From Streptomyces noursei ATCC 11455 (GTDB lineage: Bacteria; Actinomycetota; Actinomycetes; Streptomycetales; Streptomycetaceae): 64,000 nt of DNA. The DNA is taken from assembly GCF_001704275.1 (NCBI RefSeq), contig NZ_CP011533.1, positions 8,866,001 through 8,930,000 of the forward strand, in the 5' to 3' direction. Under the pieces are notes generated by a model. The model did no database searches and was not told the DNA's origin. It saw nothing but the letters and a program-made list of their open reading frames with translations. Positions 43,981 to 52,765 of this stretch are shown one piece after another. The position numbers were made by a program, and so were the translations under genes. Position 1 is the first letter of the stretch. Every line of letters begins with the position of its first letter.

Positions 43981-43988
43981 TTACGTAA
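43981..43988. promoter_or_regulatory. TTACGTAA palindrome upstream of the oxidase operon
   Basis: Perfect 8-bp palindrome in an AT-rich patch (gactattacgtaactgg), 42-49 bp upstream of the LodA-like start; possible promoter/operator region. The rest of the 236-bp gap shows no gene. Confidence 0.4.
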
Positions 43989-44029
43989 CTGGGGGCATCC
44001 TAGACATCTCTCCATCATGAGGTCCCGTA

Positions 44030-45889
44030 ATGGATCAGCAGATCATCCAAGCCGAGATCCACCCGGCCATCGGCAGAGCCCGGGTCGGCAACAGCGATCA
44101 GCCGGCCTTCATGGGACCGGAGTCGCCGGATCAGCCGCCGCTGGCGCTCGGCTCGTACAAGGACAGCTCAGGCAAGATCATCAAGCAGGCCGCCCGTTTC
44201 CGGATCTACGGCTACAACAAGGCGGGCGAGGTCGTCCGCGAACCGAAGCTCGGCCAGGACGACGTCACCGGGATCCGGTGGTCGGTGCGCCTCGCCAACA
44301 AGAAGGCCGCCTGGTACCAGTTCCACTTCCCGCTCGACATCCCGGAGGCCACCGACCCGGACAAGCTGAAGCCGGACATGCGACGGCGGCGGAACGCCAA
44401 GGTCACGGGTGCGGACCGCAAGAAGCTCGTCATCGACTCCGGCCGGCAGACCATCGAGGTCCCCCAGAAGCAGCCCTGCACCCTCGCAGGCGAGATCACG
44501 GGCAAACAGGTCACGCTCGGCCAGGCGTACGCCGCGTCCGACGGCCGACTGCTCGTGGCCGGCGGCGACGGCACGTCGGCCTCCTGGGACGAGGCACACA
44601 ACCCGATCTCCGGGGTGGCCAACAACGACACCTGGTACGACAACGTCTCCGACGGTCCGATCACCGCCGAGGTGACCATCGGCGGCGTCACCAGGACCGC
44701 CGGTCCGGCCTGGGGCGTCGTCGGCCCGCCCCACTACGCCCCCGGTGTGAAGACCATCCGCACCCTCTACGACCTGCTCTACGACGTGTTCGTCACCGAG
44801 CGGACCCTGGAGGCGAAGGACCCACCCTCCTACCCGGAGGACATCGAACCGCTGCTGGCCCGCTTCTGCGAACTGCAGTGGGTCAACCACGGCTTCGCCA
44901 CCCAGTTCGGCTGGAACGGCCCGCACCACTTCCTCGACCCGGCGATGCGCAAGCGCCTCAACGACCCCGGCGAGACCAGCCGGTTCCTGCGCCGGCAGAT
45001 CTACCACCGGATGCGCGACTACGACCGGGACGGGGTCTCGCCCGTACCCTGGCCGTGGATCCACGGCGACGGCATGAGCAGCGGCAAGGCCACCTCCGTC
45101 CGCCAGCACCTCACCCTCTCGCCCACTCAGGACCGGATCCTGGCCCAGTGGGCCGACGGCACCTTCGTCCCCGGCCCGCCGCGCACCGGTCACCCCGACG
45201 TGGACCAGGCCCCCGTCGCCCAGCAGCCCGGCCTGCTGGACCGCGCCGCACTCGACAACTGCGCCGCCGAAGCCTTCCACCCCGGCAGCGAGGTCACCCG
45301 GCTGATCCGCCACAGGACCATGTTCTCGGAGCCGTTCCGCATCCTGCACCGCGACGAGGGCACCCCGGAGCCCGACTACGGCGACGAGTTCACGGCCGCC
45401 GAGATGCCGGGCAAGAACGACCCGCTGCACGCGCAGGGCCCCGGCGACCTCACCCGCTGGATGGCCGCACCGTGGCAGTGCGACACCGCCAGCTGCCGCT
45501 TCGGCTATCAGGTGCGGTCCAACCTCGGCCCCCGCTACAGCCCCTACCTGCCCACCTTCTGGCCCGCCCAGAAGTTCGGCATCGTCGAGCCGCACGAATA
45601 CACCGTCGGCGACGGCAAGTTCCCCCGGTACATCCAGGTCGAGTCCGAGCCCGGCTACCCGCCGGCCCCCGACCACGCCAACCTCATCAACATCCACGTG
45701 CCCGAGGTCGGCGTCCCCCAGCGGGCCGCGGCGGCCGGAACCTGGCGCGGCGCCCTCTCCGCCGAGGCCGTCGAGTCCGCCCTGGTCCGACAGGCGATCG
45801 AGGAGGTCAAGCAGCTGACCGGCTACGACGAGTCGGCGATCGCCACCGGCTACCTGGAGAAGCTCGACCCGTTCCACGAGAACCAGTGA
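44030..45889 (+). CDS. LodA/GoxA-family cysteine tryptophylquinone-dependent amino-acid oxidase
   Basis: 619 residues. N-terminus IHPAIGRARVGNSDQPAFMGPE is the family start; GGDGTSASWDEAHNPISGVANNDTWYDNVSDGP-type region is also diagnostic. The cofactor site reads WQCDTASCRFGYQ: Cys489 with Asp485 four residues before it mirrors the Asp/Cys pair of LodA, and Trp511 in LPTFWPAQ is the candidate Trp partner. Characterised relatives oxidise lysine (LodA) or glycine (GoxA), releasing H2O2. No signal peptide. ATG 44030 follows GAGG. First gene of a three-gene operon. Substrate unknown. Confidence 0.9.
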   Translation: MDQQIIQAEIHPAIGRARVGNSDQPAFMGPESPDQPPLALGSYKDSSGKIIKQAARFRIYGYNKAGEVVREPKLGQDDVTGIRWSVRLANKKAAWYQFHFPLDIPEATDPDKLKPDMRRRRNAKVTGADRKKLVIDSGRQTIEVPQKQPCTLAGEITGKQVTLGQAYAASDGRLLVAGGDGTSASWDEAHNPISGVANNDTWYDNVSDGPITAEVTIGGVTRTAGPAWGVVGPPHYAPGVKTIRTLYDLLYDVFVTERTLEAKDPPSYPEDIEPLLARFCELQWVNHGFATQFGWNGPHHFLDPAMRKRLNDPGETSRFLRRQIYHRMRDYDRDGVSPVPWPWIHGDGMSSGKATSVRQHLTLSPTQDRILAQWADGTFVPGPPRTGHPDVDQAPVAQQPGLLDRAALDNCAAEAFHPGSEVTRLIRHRTMFSEPFRILHRDEGTPEPDYGDEFTAAEMPGKNDPLHAQGPGDLTRWMAAPWQCDTASCRFGYQVRSNLGPRYSPYLPTFWPAQKFGIVEPHEYTVGDGKFPRYIQVESEPGYPPAPDHANLINIHVPEVGVPQRAAAAGTWRGALSAEAVESALVRQAIEEVKQLTGYDESAIATGYLEKLDPFHENQ

Positions 45890-45922
45890 GTCGAGAACCA
45901 GTGAGTCGAGCACCGGTGAGCC
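45878..45922 (+). repeat. 15-bp tandem triplication at the oxidase/flavoprotein junction
   Basis: gagaaccagtgagtc at 45878-45892 is repeated exactly at 45893-45907 and with three changes at 45908-45922. The first copy holds the oxidase stop. Each copy brings an in-frame GTG (45886, 45901, 45916), so the flavoprotein gene has three candidate starts. Confidence 0.9.
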
Positions 45923-47061
45923 GCGCCCCCGCCTACGACGTGGTGGTCGCGGGCGGCGGCCCGGCGGGCTGCGCCGCCGCGCTCACCCTCGTCCGGGCCG
46001 GGCGCCGGGTGCTGCTGGCCGACGCCGGCATCGGGCCGCCGAAGGTCGGCGAGGCGCTGGTCTCCGTCGGCCGACTGCTGCTGGCCGACCTCGGCGTCGT
46101 GCACCCGGTCCTGGACACCGGCCATCTGCCCTGCCACGGCAACCAGTCCGCCTGGGGCTCGTCCGCGCTGCAGGAGGTGGACTCGCTCCGCGACCCCTAC
46201 GGCCACGGCTGGCACCTCGACCGCGTGCTGTTCGACCGGCGGCTGCGGGCGGCCACCCGGGCCGCGGGCGCGGAGGTCGCCGAACTCACCGCCGTCCGGC
46301 GGCCCGAGAGGCAGCCGGACGGCACCTGGCAGGTCCCGCTGCGCGACCGCACCGACCGGAGCGGCGCACGCACGGTCCACTGCCGCTGGCTGATCGACGC
46401 CACCGGACGGGGCGCCGCGCTCGCGGTCCATGCCGGCGCCCGCCGCCGGACCGGCGACCGGCTGACCGCCTTCCACGTCCTCCTCGACCCGGCGCGGGAC
46501 GGCACCACCGACGACCGTTCACTGGTCGAATCCGACCGGGACGGCTGGTGGTACACCGCCCAGCTGCCCTCCCGGCAGCGCCTGGTCGCCTACTTCACCG
46601 ACCCCGACCTGCCCCTCGCCGCCGTCCGCGGCGTCGAGGGGTTCCGCGACCGGCTGCTGGCCACCCGGCACGTATCCCGCCGGGCCCGTCCGCACGGGCT
46701 GACCGCCCTCCGGCGCCCGCGCCGCGCCCCCGCGCACACCGCCCACCTGGACCGGGTGCACGGGGACGGCTGGACCGCCGCCGGAGACGCGGCCGCCGCC
46801 TTCGACCCGCTCAGCTCCCAGGGCATCGTGACCGCCCTCTACACCGGGCTGAGCGCGGGCGAGGCGGTGGACGCCCGACTGCGCGGCGACCGCACGGCAC
46901 TGGCCGGCTACGCGGCGAAGGTCGCCGATACCCGTGCCGCCTACCAGGACGGCCACCGCGCTGTCCACGCCCAGGAAACCCGATGGGCCGACCGGCCCTT
47001 CTGGGCCCGGCGGCACCGCACCTCCCACCCCCACGCAACGAAAGGCAACCCCGCGTCATGA
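45886..47061 (+). CDS. FAD-dependent oxidoreductase, LodB-like cofactor-maturation protein
   Basis: 391 residues from GTG 45886. N-terminal FAD motif VVVAGGGPAGCAAALTLVRAGRRVLLAD, the family's GPPKVGEALVSVGRLLLADLG segment and GDAAAAFDPLSSQGIVTALYTG near 280. LodB proteins are flavoenzymes required to build the cysteine tryptophylquinone of LodA. The first start overlaps the oxidase stop (GTGA), and the 15-bp repeat supplies two further GTGs. Ends overlapping the third gene as ATGA. Confidence 0.9.
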   Translation: MSREPVSRAPVSRAPAYDVVVAGGGPAGCAAALTLVRAGRRVLLADAGIGPPKVGEALVSVGRLLLADLGVVHPVLDTGHLPCHGNQSAWGSSALQEVDSLRDPYGHGWHLDRVLFDRRLRAATRAAGAEVAELTAVRRPERQPDGTWQVPLRDRTDRSGARTVHCRWLIDATGRGAALAVHAGARRRTGDRLTAFHVLLDPARDGTTDDRSLVESDRDGWWYTAQLPSRQRLVAYFTDPDLPLAAVRGVEGFRDRLLATRHVSRRARPHGLTALRRPRRAPAHTAHLDRVHGDGWTAAGDAAAAFDPLSSQGIVTALYTGLSAGEAVDARLRGDRTALAGYAAKVADTRAAYQDGHRAVHAQETRWADRPFWARRHRTSHPHATKGNPAS

Positions 47062-47783
47062 GCAACGGAACCGCCCCGACCCCGCACAGCGGGCACGAGC
47101 ACATCCACCGCTTCCTGATCCTGGGCAAGGAGAAGCTCTTCTTCTACCACCTCGCCCTGTACAAGGAGACCTCCGGCCACAACTACCAGGCGGTCTTCAC
47201 CTTCGACATCCAGGACGACGGCGGGCTGCACAAGACGTACCTGGCGGACCTGCAGAAGAACAAGGACAGGCGGGTCTTCTACTCCCTGCGCTGCCCGCAC
47301 CACTTCGAGCTCCCGGAGCTGCAGGACGGCAAGGAGTTCCGGGTCCACCTGGAGCGCGTGGTGGTCAAGGAGAACGGCGACCGCGACTTCCAGCAGATGA
47401 CCGCGACGGAGACCCAGGTGAAGTGCCGGCCGGCGGACGTCCTCTCCTTCCGCAAGCTCGGGGGGCTGGACTACCCCGACCACCTCACCTACCTGGTGTT
47501 CGGCGAAGGCAACGAGGTCCACATCGCCCACCAGCTCGCCCAGCGCCCCAACTGGGACGAGGTCGTCACCGTCGCCGTCAGCCCGGCCGTCGACTCGACC
47601 ACGCTGAAGAAGGTCCCGGCCCTGGTCTTCTCCTCGATCGAGGACCCCAGGGGCGTGGTCCAGGAAAGCCCGCTGAAGAAGAACCAGACGTACCAGGGCA
47701 GGATCGGCGGGAACGGTCGGACGGTGGAGGTCGTCGTCGGCCGCCAGGGCTGGTGGAACCACACCAGCCTCAACAACACCTGA
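47058..47783 (+). CDS. Uncharacterised third protein of the quinoprotein-oxidase operon
   Basis: 241 residues, not recognised. His-rich N-terminus (HSGHEHIHRFLILG), aromatic strand-like segments (KEKLFFYHLALYKETSGHNYQAVFTFDI split by polar turns) and many Lys/Asp; predicted mainly beta. A later part, YLVFGEGNEVHIAHQLAQRPNWDE, ends in a strand-rich tail GRTVEVVVGRQGWW. No signal peptide or membrane segment. ATGA overlap with the LodB-like gene ties it to the oxidase: it may be a partner subunit, maturation factor or the substrate-presenting protein. Confidence 0.8.
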   Translation: MSNGTAPTPHSGHEHIHRFLILGKEKLFFYHLALYKETSGHNYQAVFTFDIQDDGGLHKTYLADLQKNKDRRVFYSLRCPHHFELPELQDGKEFRVHLERVVVKENGDRDFQQMTATETQVKCRPADVLSFRKLGGLDYPDHLTYLVFGEGNEVHIAHQLAQRPNWDEVVTVAVSPAVDSTTLKKVPALVFSSIEDPRGVVQESPLKKNQTYQGRIGGNGRTVEVVVGRQGWWNHTSLNNT

Positions 47784-47810
47784 CGGCCACCGGCGGCCGA
47801 GCCGCCGTCC

Positions 47811-47849
47811 CCCGGCCCGGGCAGGACCTCGGTACGGCCCCGGGCCGGG
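47811..47849. terminator. Bidirectional hairpin terminator
   Basis: cccggcccggg (47811-47821) pairs with cccgggccggg (47839-47849), 17-nt loop, between the oxidase operon and the convergent lipase gene. Confidence 0.8.
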
Positions 47850-47865
47850 CCCTTCTGGTGAACCG

Positions 47866-48690
47866 TCAGGAGAGGTTCTGCTCGATGGCGGCGATATAGC
47901 GCTTGATCGAGTGGTCCCGGATGCCGTCCGTAGCGGGCGCGAAGGCGTCCGCGGTCAGCCCCTTGGCGCGGTCCGCCAGACCGCCGAACAACCCCATGGA
48001 GTCCTGCAGCTTGCCGCCCGCGTCGATGTACCTGAGCGCCTCGACATGCGTGAAGACGGGCTCGGGCGGCAGCTGTGGAACGATGTCGTTGTTGTTGACG
48101 AACCGGTACATGCGGTTCGTGAAGCACTTGTTGTACGCGGCCGCCAGGATGCGGTCGCAGGTACGGGGCTGCCCGTAGGTGTAGACACCGTCCGCCTGGA
48201 GCCGCGGCTCCTCCAGGTACATCCGCGCACCGGCGAGCATGGCGAGCGCACCGCCGAGACTGTGGCCGGTGAACCACACCGTCTGGTTGTCGGTGCGCAA
48301 CTCCGCAAGGGTGTCCTTGACCTCGGGGAAGATCGACCGGAGTGCCTCGGCGAAGCCGTAGTGCACATAGCCCGTGGTGGCCGGGCCCGGCCACGGGGGA
48401 GTGCTGGCGTCGGACAGCCAGTCACGGATCTGTGCCGGCTCCGTGCCGCGGAAGGCAGTGATGATCATGTGGTCGCTGGCGGCGGTGTATGCCTGGGTGT
48501 CTTCGAGCGGGAACGGCGGGGTGAACCGCGTCTGATGGTGGCGCACCTCGTCGAAGCCCCAGGAGCGGGCCTGGGAATCGATGGTGGCCTCGTCCTTGTA
48601 GGCGAGATCGGATGCCTGGGCCAGCCAGTAGGCCAACGGGAGGCTGTACCCGGTCGTCGCGTGGTGATCGATCGCGGACGGTGCGGACAT
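47866..48690 (-). CDS. Class 3 lipase-family protein
   Basis: 274 residues. Lipase_3 features: DHMIITAFRGTEPAQIRDWLSD, GYVHYGFAEAL, nucleophile elbow WFTGHSLGGALAMLAG, YTYGQPRTCDR and a NNNDIVPQLPP loop carrying the Asp, with His in FTHVEAL. No signal peptide, so intracellular or non-classical. ATG 48690 chosen at the start of homology. Divergent from the MpaB-type gene with a 250-bp gap holding no other gene. Confidence 0.88.
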   Translation of the reverse strand: MSAPSAIDHHATTGYSLPLAYWLAQASDLAYKDEATIDSQARSWGFDEVRHHQTRFTPPFPLEDTQAYTAASDHMIITAFRGTEPAQIRDWLSDASTPPWPGPATTGYVHYGFAEALRSIFPEVKDTLAELRTDNQTVWFTGHSLGGALAMLAGARMYLEEPRLQADGVYTYGQPRTCDRILAAAYNKCFTNRMYRFVNNNDIVPQLPPEPVFTHVEALRYIDAGGKLQDSMGLFGGLADRAKGLTADAFAPATDGIRDHSIKRYIAAIEQNLS

Positions 48691-48941
48691 GCGGGCTCCA
48701 TTCGTGGTGCGTTGCGCTCGCGCCGTGCGGGGTCGGTCCCTTCGTAGCGGCAGCGGATCGGACGGCGGCCGTCGCCGCGCCCGTGATCCCTCGAACGGCG
48801 GGACCACGGAAAGGAGCTGACGGCGACGTCCCAAATCGAGCACGCCAACGGCGCCGTCCACGTACGGGTGATGCTCCTGCCGGAGCCCCGTCCGGACTGG
48901 TAGAGGTGTGCGTCACCATGACGAATCGCGAGGAGGCGGAG

Positions 48942-50051
48942 ATGCCCGCTGGTGGGTGGACGGACGAGTTGCTCGACCGGATGCGGAAGGCCGGGGACCC
49001 GGCGGCCGACGCCGCGATCGAGGAGACCTACGCCTCGGGCGAGCAGGAGCGGGTGCGCCAGGCACTCCACGGATTCGGCCGGAACGGCGACGCCGTGCCG
49101 GACGGCCTCCCGCCGCAGCTCCAGCGGTACTTCGAGCAGTCTGCCGTCCTGCCGGACTGGGCCGATCCGGCGCTGATGGACCGCGGCCGCAGCCTGCTCG
49201 GCCGCTACGAGGCACTGGTCGTCCCGACGCTGCTGTGCGGCTCCCTCCCGTTCTGTTACGGGTGCGGGGACGGGGCCCAGGTCCTCGCGCGCTCGCAGCG
49301 CCTGACCTCGGGGGTGTACCGCAGGCTGATGGAGACCTCGCAGTTCGTGGTCGACGTCCTCGACGACGGCGGCCTGGGACCGCACGGGCACGGGCTGCGC
49401 TCCGCGCAGAAGATCCGCCTGCTGCACGCCACCATGCGCTACCACGTCGGCCGCCAGGACGACTGGAACAGTGCCTGGGGACTGCCGGTCAACCAGGAGG
49501 ACCTCGCCGGGACGTTGATGAGTTTCTCGGTCGCCATCCCCAACGGGCTCGTCAGCCTGGGAGTCGACCTCCCGCGTGCGGATCGTGACGCCTTCTTCCA
49601 CATCTGGCGGGTGATCGGACACGTCCTGGGCGTCGACGACCAGCTCAACCCCGTCGGCTTCGACGACGGCGCCGCGCTCTTCGAGACCATCCTCCGGCGC
49701 CAGCAGAAGTCCTCCGAGGCCGGCATCGTGCTGACCAAGGCCGTCCTGGACTTCATCCGCGAAGTGCTGCCCGGACCGGCCTTCGCCGGAGTGGGACCGA
49801 CGCTGATCAGGCACCTGATCGGCGACCGGGCAGCCGACCTGGTCAAGGTCCCCGCGGCGGACCTCAGCAAACTGGCCCTGCAGGCCGGTTCCGTCGTGAA
49901 CTTCGGATACGGCAGGGCCGGCGACGGAGTGCCCGTCGCGGCGAAGGCCGCCAGTGAACTGGGACTGGCCGTGTTCAAGGAGGGCCTGCGGCTGACCAAC
50001 AAGGGCCGCCGCTACGAATGGCAGGTCCCCACCGGCCTCACGGAGGCATGA
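48942..50051 (+). CDS. Oxygenase MpaB family protein (DUF2236; latex-clearing-protein-like)
   Basis: 369 residues. PTLLCGSLPFCYGCGDGAQV, RRLMETSQFVVDVL, KIRLLHATMRYHV (haem-ligand His region), WGLPVNQEDLAGTLMSFS and FFHIWRVIGHVLGVD are the conserved blocks of the b-type-haem MpaB/Lcp superfamily, which includes the rubber oxygenase Lcp. No Tat or Sec signal is present, so an intracellular oxygenase is more likely than a secreted rubber-degrading one. ATG 48942 has AGGAGG five bases upstream. The GMC remnant follows 34 bp later. Confidence 0.85.
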   Translation: MPAGGWTDELLDRMRKAGDPAADAAIEETYASGEQERVRQALHGFGRNGDAVPDGLPPQLQRYFEQSAVLPDWADPALMDRGRSLLGRYEALVVPTLLCGSLPFCYGCGDGAQVLARSQRLTSGVYRRLMETSQFVVDVLDDGGLGPHGHGLRSAQKIRLLHATMRYHVGRQDDWNSAWGLPVNQEDLAGTLMSFSVAIPNGLVSLGVDLPRADRDAFFHIWRVIGHVLGVDDQLNPVGFDDGAALFETILRRQQKSSEAGIVLTKAVLDFIREVLPGPAFAGVGPTLIRHLIGDRAADLVKVPAADLSKLALQAGSVVNFGYGRAGDGVPVAAKAASELGLAVFKEGLRLTNKGRRYEWQVPTGLTEA

Positions 50052-50085
50052 CGGCGCCGTCCGTCGCGATGGATCCCCCTGCCGA

Positions 50086-51718
50086 ATGGATATCCCACTC
50101 ACTGTGACCGGCAGTGTGGAGAGGGTCAGCGAGCGCGAAGTGCTGGCCGTGGGCTCCGGGTTCGGCGAGAGCGTCGCGGCCCTGCGTCTTGCGGAGAAGG
50201 GCTACCGCGTAACGGTCGTGGAAACCGGGCGGCGATGGCAGCAACAGGATTTCGCCGGCTCCGCATGGCAAGTGCACCGGGTGCTGTGGGCGCCATGGTT
50301 GGGGTGGCAGGGCATCTTGCGCCTGCGGGTGCGGCGTCGGCTGGTCGCGTTGACCGGTATCGGGGTCGGTGGCGGATCGCTCGCCTACGCGGGTGTGCAC
50401 TACCGGCCCGACGCGGACGTGTTCCGGGCAGCCTGCTGGGATCCGACGGTCAACTGGGGCAGGGAACTTGCTCCCTACTACGCGCTGGCGGAACGGATGT
50501 TGGGCACAGCGCAGGTGGCGCGGGCGGCGGCAGGTGACGCGGCACTGCGGAAGGCGGCCGAAGCACTCGGGATGGCCGACAGCGTCCACGCCACCCGGGT
50601 GGGGATCCACTTCGGCCCGCCCGGGCAGAAGGTTGCAGACCCCTACTTCGCCGGCCGGGGCCCGTCACGTGCCGGCTGCACGGAATGCGGGCGGTGCACC
50701 ATCGGCTGCCAGCTCGGCGCGAAGAACTCCCTGGACCACAACTACCTGTACCTGGCCGAGCAGCTCGGCGTGGACGTCCGGCCCCTGACCACGGCCCGCG
50801 CCCTGGTGCCGCTGCCCGACGGCAGCTGGCAGGTACATACGGTGCACGGCAGGGGTGCGGGGCAGCGCCCGTGCGATGCTGACGGCGCATCATGTTGTCC
50901 TCGCCGCAGGTGCTTGGGGCACCGTCGAGCTGCTGCTCCACCGTTCGCGGCCGTACTTGTCCCGGCTGTCGCCCGCGCTCGGCACCACCGTGCGAACGAA
51001 CCGGGAGGTGTTCGTCACCGTGTCGGCGCCGGGATTTGATGTGGGCCCGGGCGTCGGGATCAGTTCCGGGCCGCGGCCGCAGCCGGACGTCCTGGTCCAG
51101 CTGTGCCGGCTCGGGCTCGGTTCGCACCCGGCGGCGCTGCTTTCCCGCCCAACTCCCGGCCCCTGGCGGGACTTCGGCCGCCGCACCGCCGTGCTCTTTG
51201 CGATGGAGCTGGGCGATTCCTACCTGACCAGCGACTACCGGAAGGGACTGCTGGGCGGACGGCCGACCTTCCGTCCGGGGAGCCCGCAGCGCGAACCCGT
51301 GAGACTCCAGCCCGCCGAGGCCGTTGCCCGCCGCTACGCCCAGGACATTGGCGGCCGGGCTCGCCTGCTGTGGAACACGGCCCTGCGTGTTCCGGTCACT
51401 GCTCACCTGCTGGGCGGATGCGCGATCGGCACCGATCCGGCCACCAGCGTTGCCGACCTCTACCACCGGGTGCACGGTCATCCGACTCTGCACATCGCCG
51501 ATGGCTCAGCCGTTCCCGGGAACGTGGGGGTCAACCCGGCGCTGACCGTGACGGCGATGGCCGAGCGCGCATTCGCCGCCTGGCCTGCCGCTGATCAGCA
51601 TGATCCGCGCCTCTCTCAGCACGAGCCGTACCATCTCCTCTCCCTCTCCAGGACATCGATCACCCTATGCCGCACCCGCTTGTCGCCCGATTCGGCACCA
51701 CCCGCGCCTTCACCCTGA
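50086..51718 (+). pseudogene. GMC oxidoreductase (cholesterol-oxidase-like), frameshifted
   Basis: Frame 1 (from ATG 50086) has the FAD motif VGSGFGESVAALRLAEKGY, GGGSLAYAGVHYRPDADVF and a Cys motif CTECGRCTIGCQLGAKNS. Homology leaves that frame at about 50850-50875 and continues one base shifted (LTAHHVVLAAGAWGTVELL to TAHLLGGCAIG and HIADGSAVPGNVGVNPALTVTAMAERA). Some 25 residues also seem missing near PTPGPWRDFGRR. The last codons run into the next gene. Single-base sequencing error cannot be excluded. Confidence 0.75.
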
Positions 51719-52167
51719 TCGCCCCCCATGTGCTGCCACGATGCGACCTGTTCGTCCACCGACTGAGCGGGGGCCGACTGCTGCCGAGTCGACTGTTCGT
51801 GGAGGCCATCGTGTTGGGCACCACCGGGCGCCGCAGCAAAGCCCCCAGGGCCACGCCGTTGTGCGCCCATCGGGCCGCAGACGGTACGTGGATGATCGTG
51901 GCCAGTAACTTCGGCCGCCCCAACCATCCTTCGTGGAGCACCAACCTGCTCCACGCCCCCAGAGCAATGGTCACCACGCAGGGCCACTCGTGGCCGGTCA
52001 CCGCCCGGCTGCTCACGCCAGACGAGAAGGAACAGCAACGCCCGCGCATCCTGCTGGCCCTGCCCGTTTACGACACCTACGCGGCCCGCGCCAGCCGGGA
52101 CATCCGCGTCTTCTGCCTCACCCCGGCGACCACCGTTGTGCCCCCGGAGGCAGCCCCACCCGCCTGA
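51667..52167 (+). CDS. Deazaflavin(F420)-dependent nitroreductase family protein
   Basis: 166 residues of the DDN/FDOR-B split beta-barrel family: LFVHRLSGGRLLP, VLGTTGRRSKAPRATPLCAHR and WMIVASNFGRPNHPSWSTNLLHAP are diagnostic, with VYDTYAARASRDIRVFCLTP at the end. Uses F420H2 to reduce quinones or nitro compounds. ATG 51667 lies inside the 3' end of the GMC remnant (other frame). Confidence 0.9.
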   Translation: MPHPLVARFGTTRAFTLIAPHVLPRCDLFVHRLSGGRLLPSRLFVEAIVLGTTGRRSKAPRATPLCAHRAADGTWMIVASNFGRPNHPSWSTNLLHAPRAMVTTQGHSWPVTARLLTPDEKEQQRPRILLALPVYDTYAARASRDIRVFCLTPATTVVPPEAAPPA

Positions 52168-52765
52168 CGCACGCCGATGGACTGCCCTCCAGTCCGCGCA
52201 GGTCGAGGAGGCCCGCTTCCACCGCCCAGGACATCCCGCTCGTGCTCTGGCAGCACCAACTCGGTCAACTTCAGCCCCGGACGCCTCATGTGCCAATCAA
52301 CGACGCATCACGAACTTGAGGGCATTAGCTGCTACCGGGTGCACACTCCGACCGGATATCGAATGCATGAATCCCGTTGAGGTGTTTCATTTAACTGGCG
52401 TGCAACGAATGCGCGTCCGTGTGGCGCGGCGGTGGGAATGGTAAAGAAATCTAATCGGCATCTTCCACTTGGGTGAGTTCCACTGTAGGCTGACCGCCAT
52501 CCAGTAACCCTGTGCGGAGAAAGCGGTCTTGACGGGTTATGTGGTTGCGTTCCGCATGTAGGGCTCGCAGCATATATCTCCTCGCGAAACCCTTTCTCTG
52601 AAATTCTCCGCCCTTGCCGCGCAACCGTGTTTCCCTTTTCGGATTCACAGGGCGGCGGGGCGTATTCGCTCGGGCTGATGGCAGCTCTCTCACATTTTCC
52701 TCGTACTGCGACATGGGATGATTCCCGTCCCGGCGCAGGTCAATTTCCTCTCGGAAGGAGGAGGC
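52168..52765. other. 600-bp intergenic region, lower GC than surroundings
   Basis: No convincing gene. The right half (52320-52720) is clearly AT-richer than the flanks and could hold the promoter for the secreted-protein gene at 52766. A minus-strand frame of 87 codons (52451-52714) exists but has no recognised homology and poor codon bias. The low GC suggests horizontally acquired DNA or a long untranslated regulatory region. Confidence 0.5.

Noticed and set aside
48942..50051. Secreted latex-clearing (rubber oxygenase) protein
   Set aside because: Superfamily matches but no Tat or Sec signal peptide and shorter than Lcp; called MpaB family instead.
52451..52714. Minus-strand frame of 87 codons in the long intergenic region
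   Set aside because: No recognised family, weak codon bias and it would block the probable promoter of the secreted-protein gene; kept only as a note.
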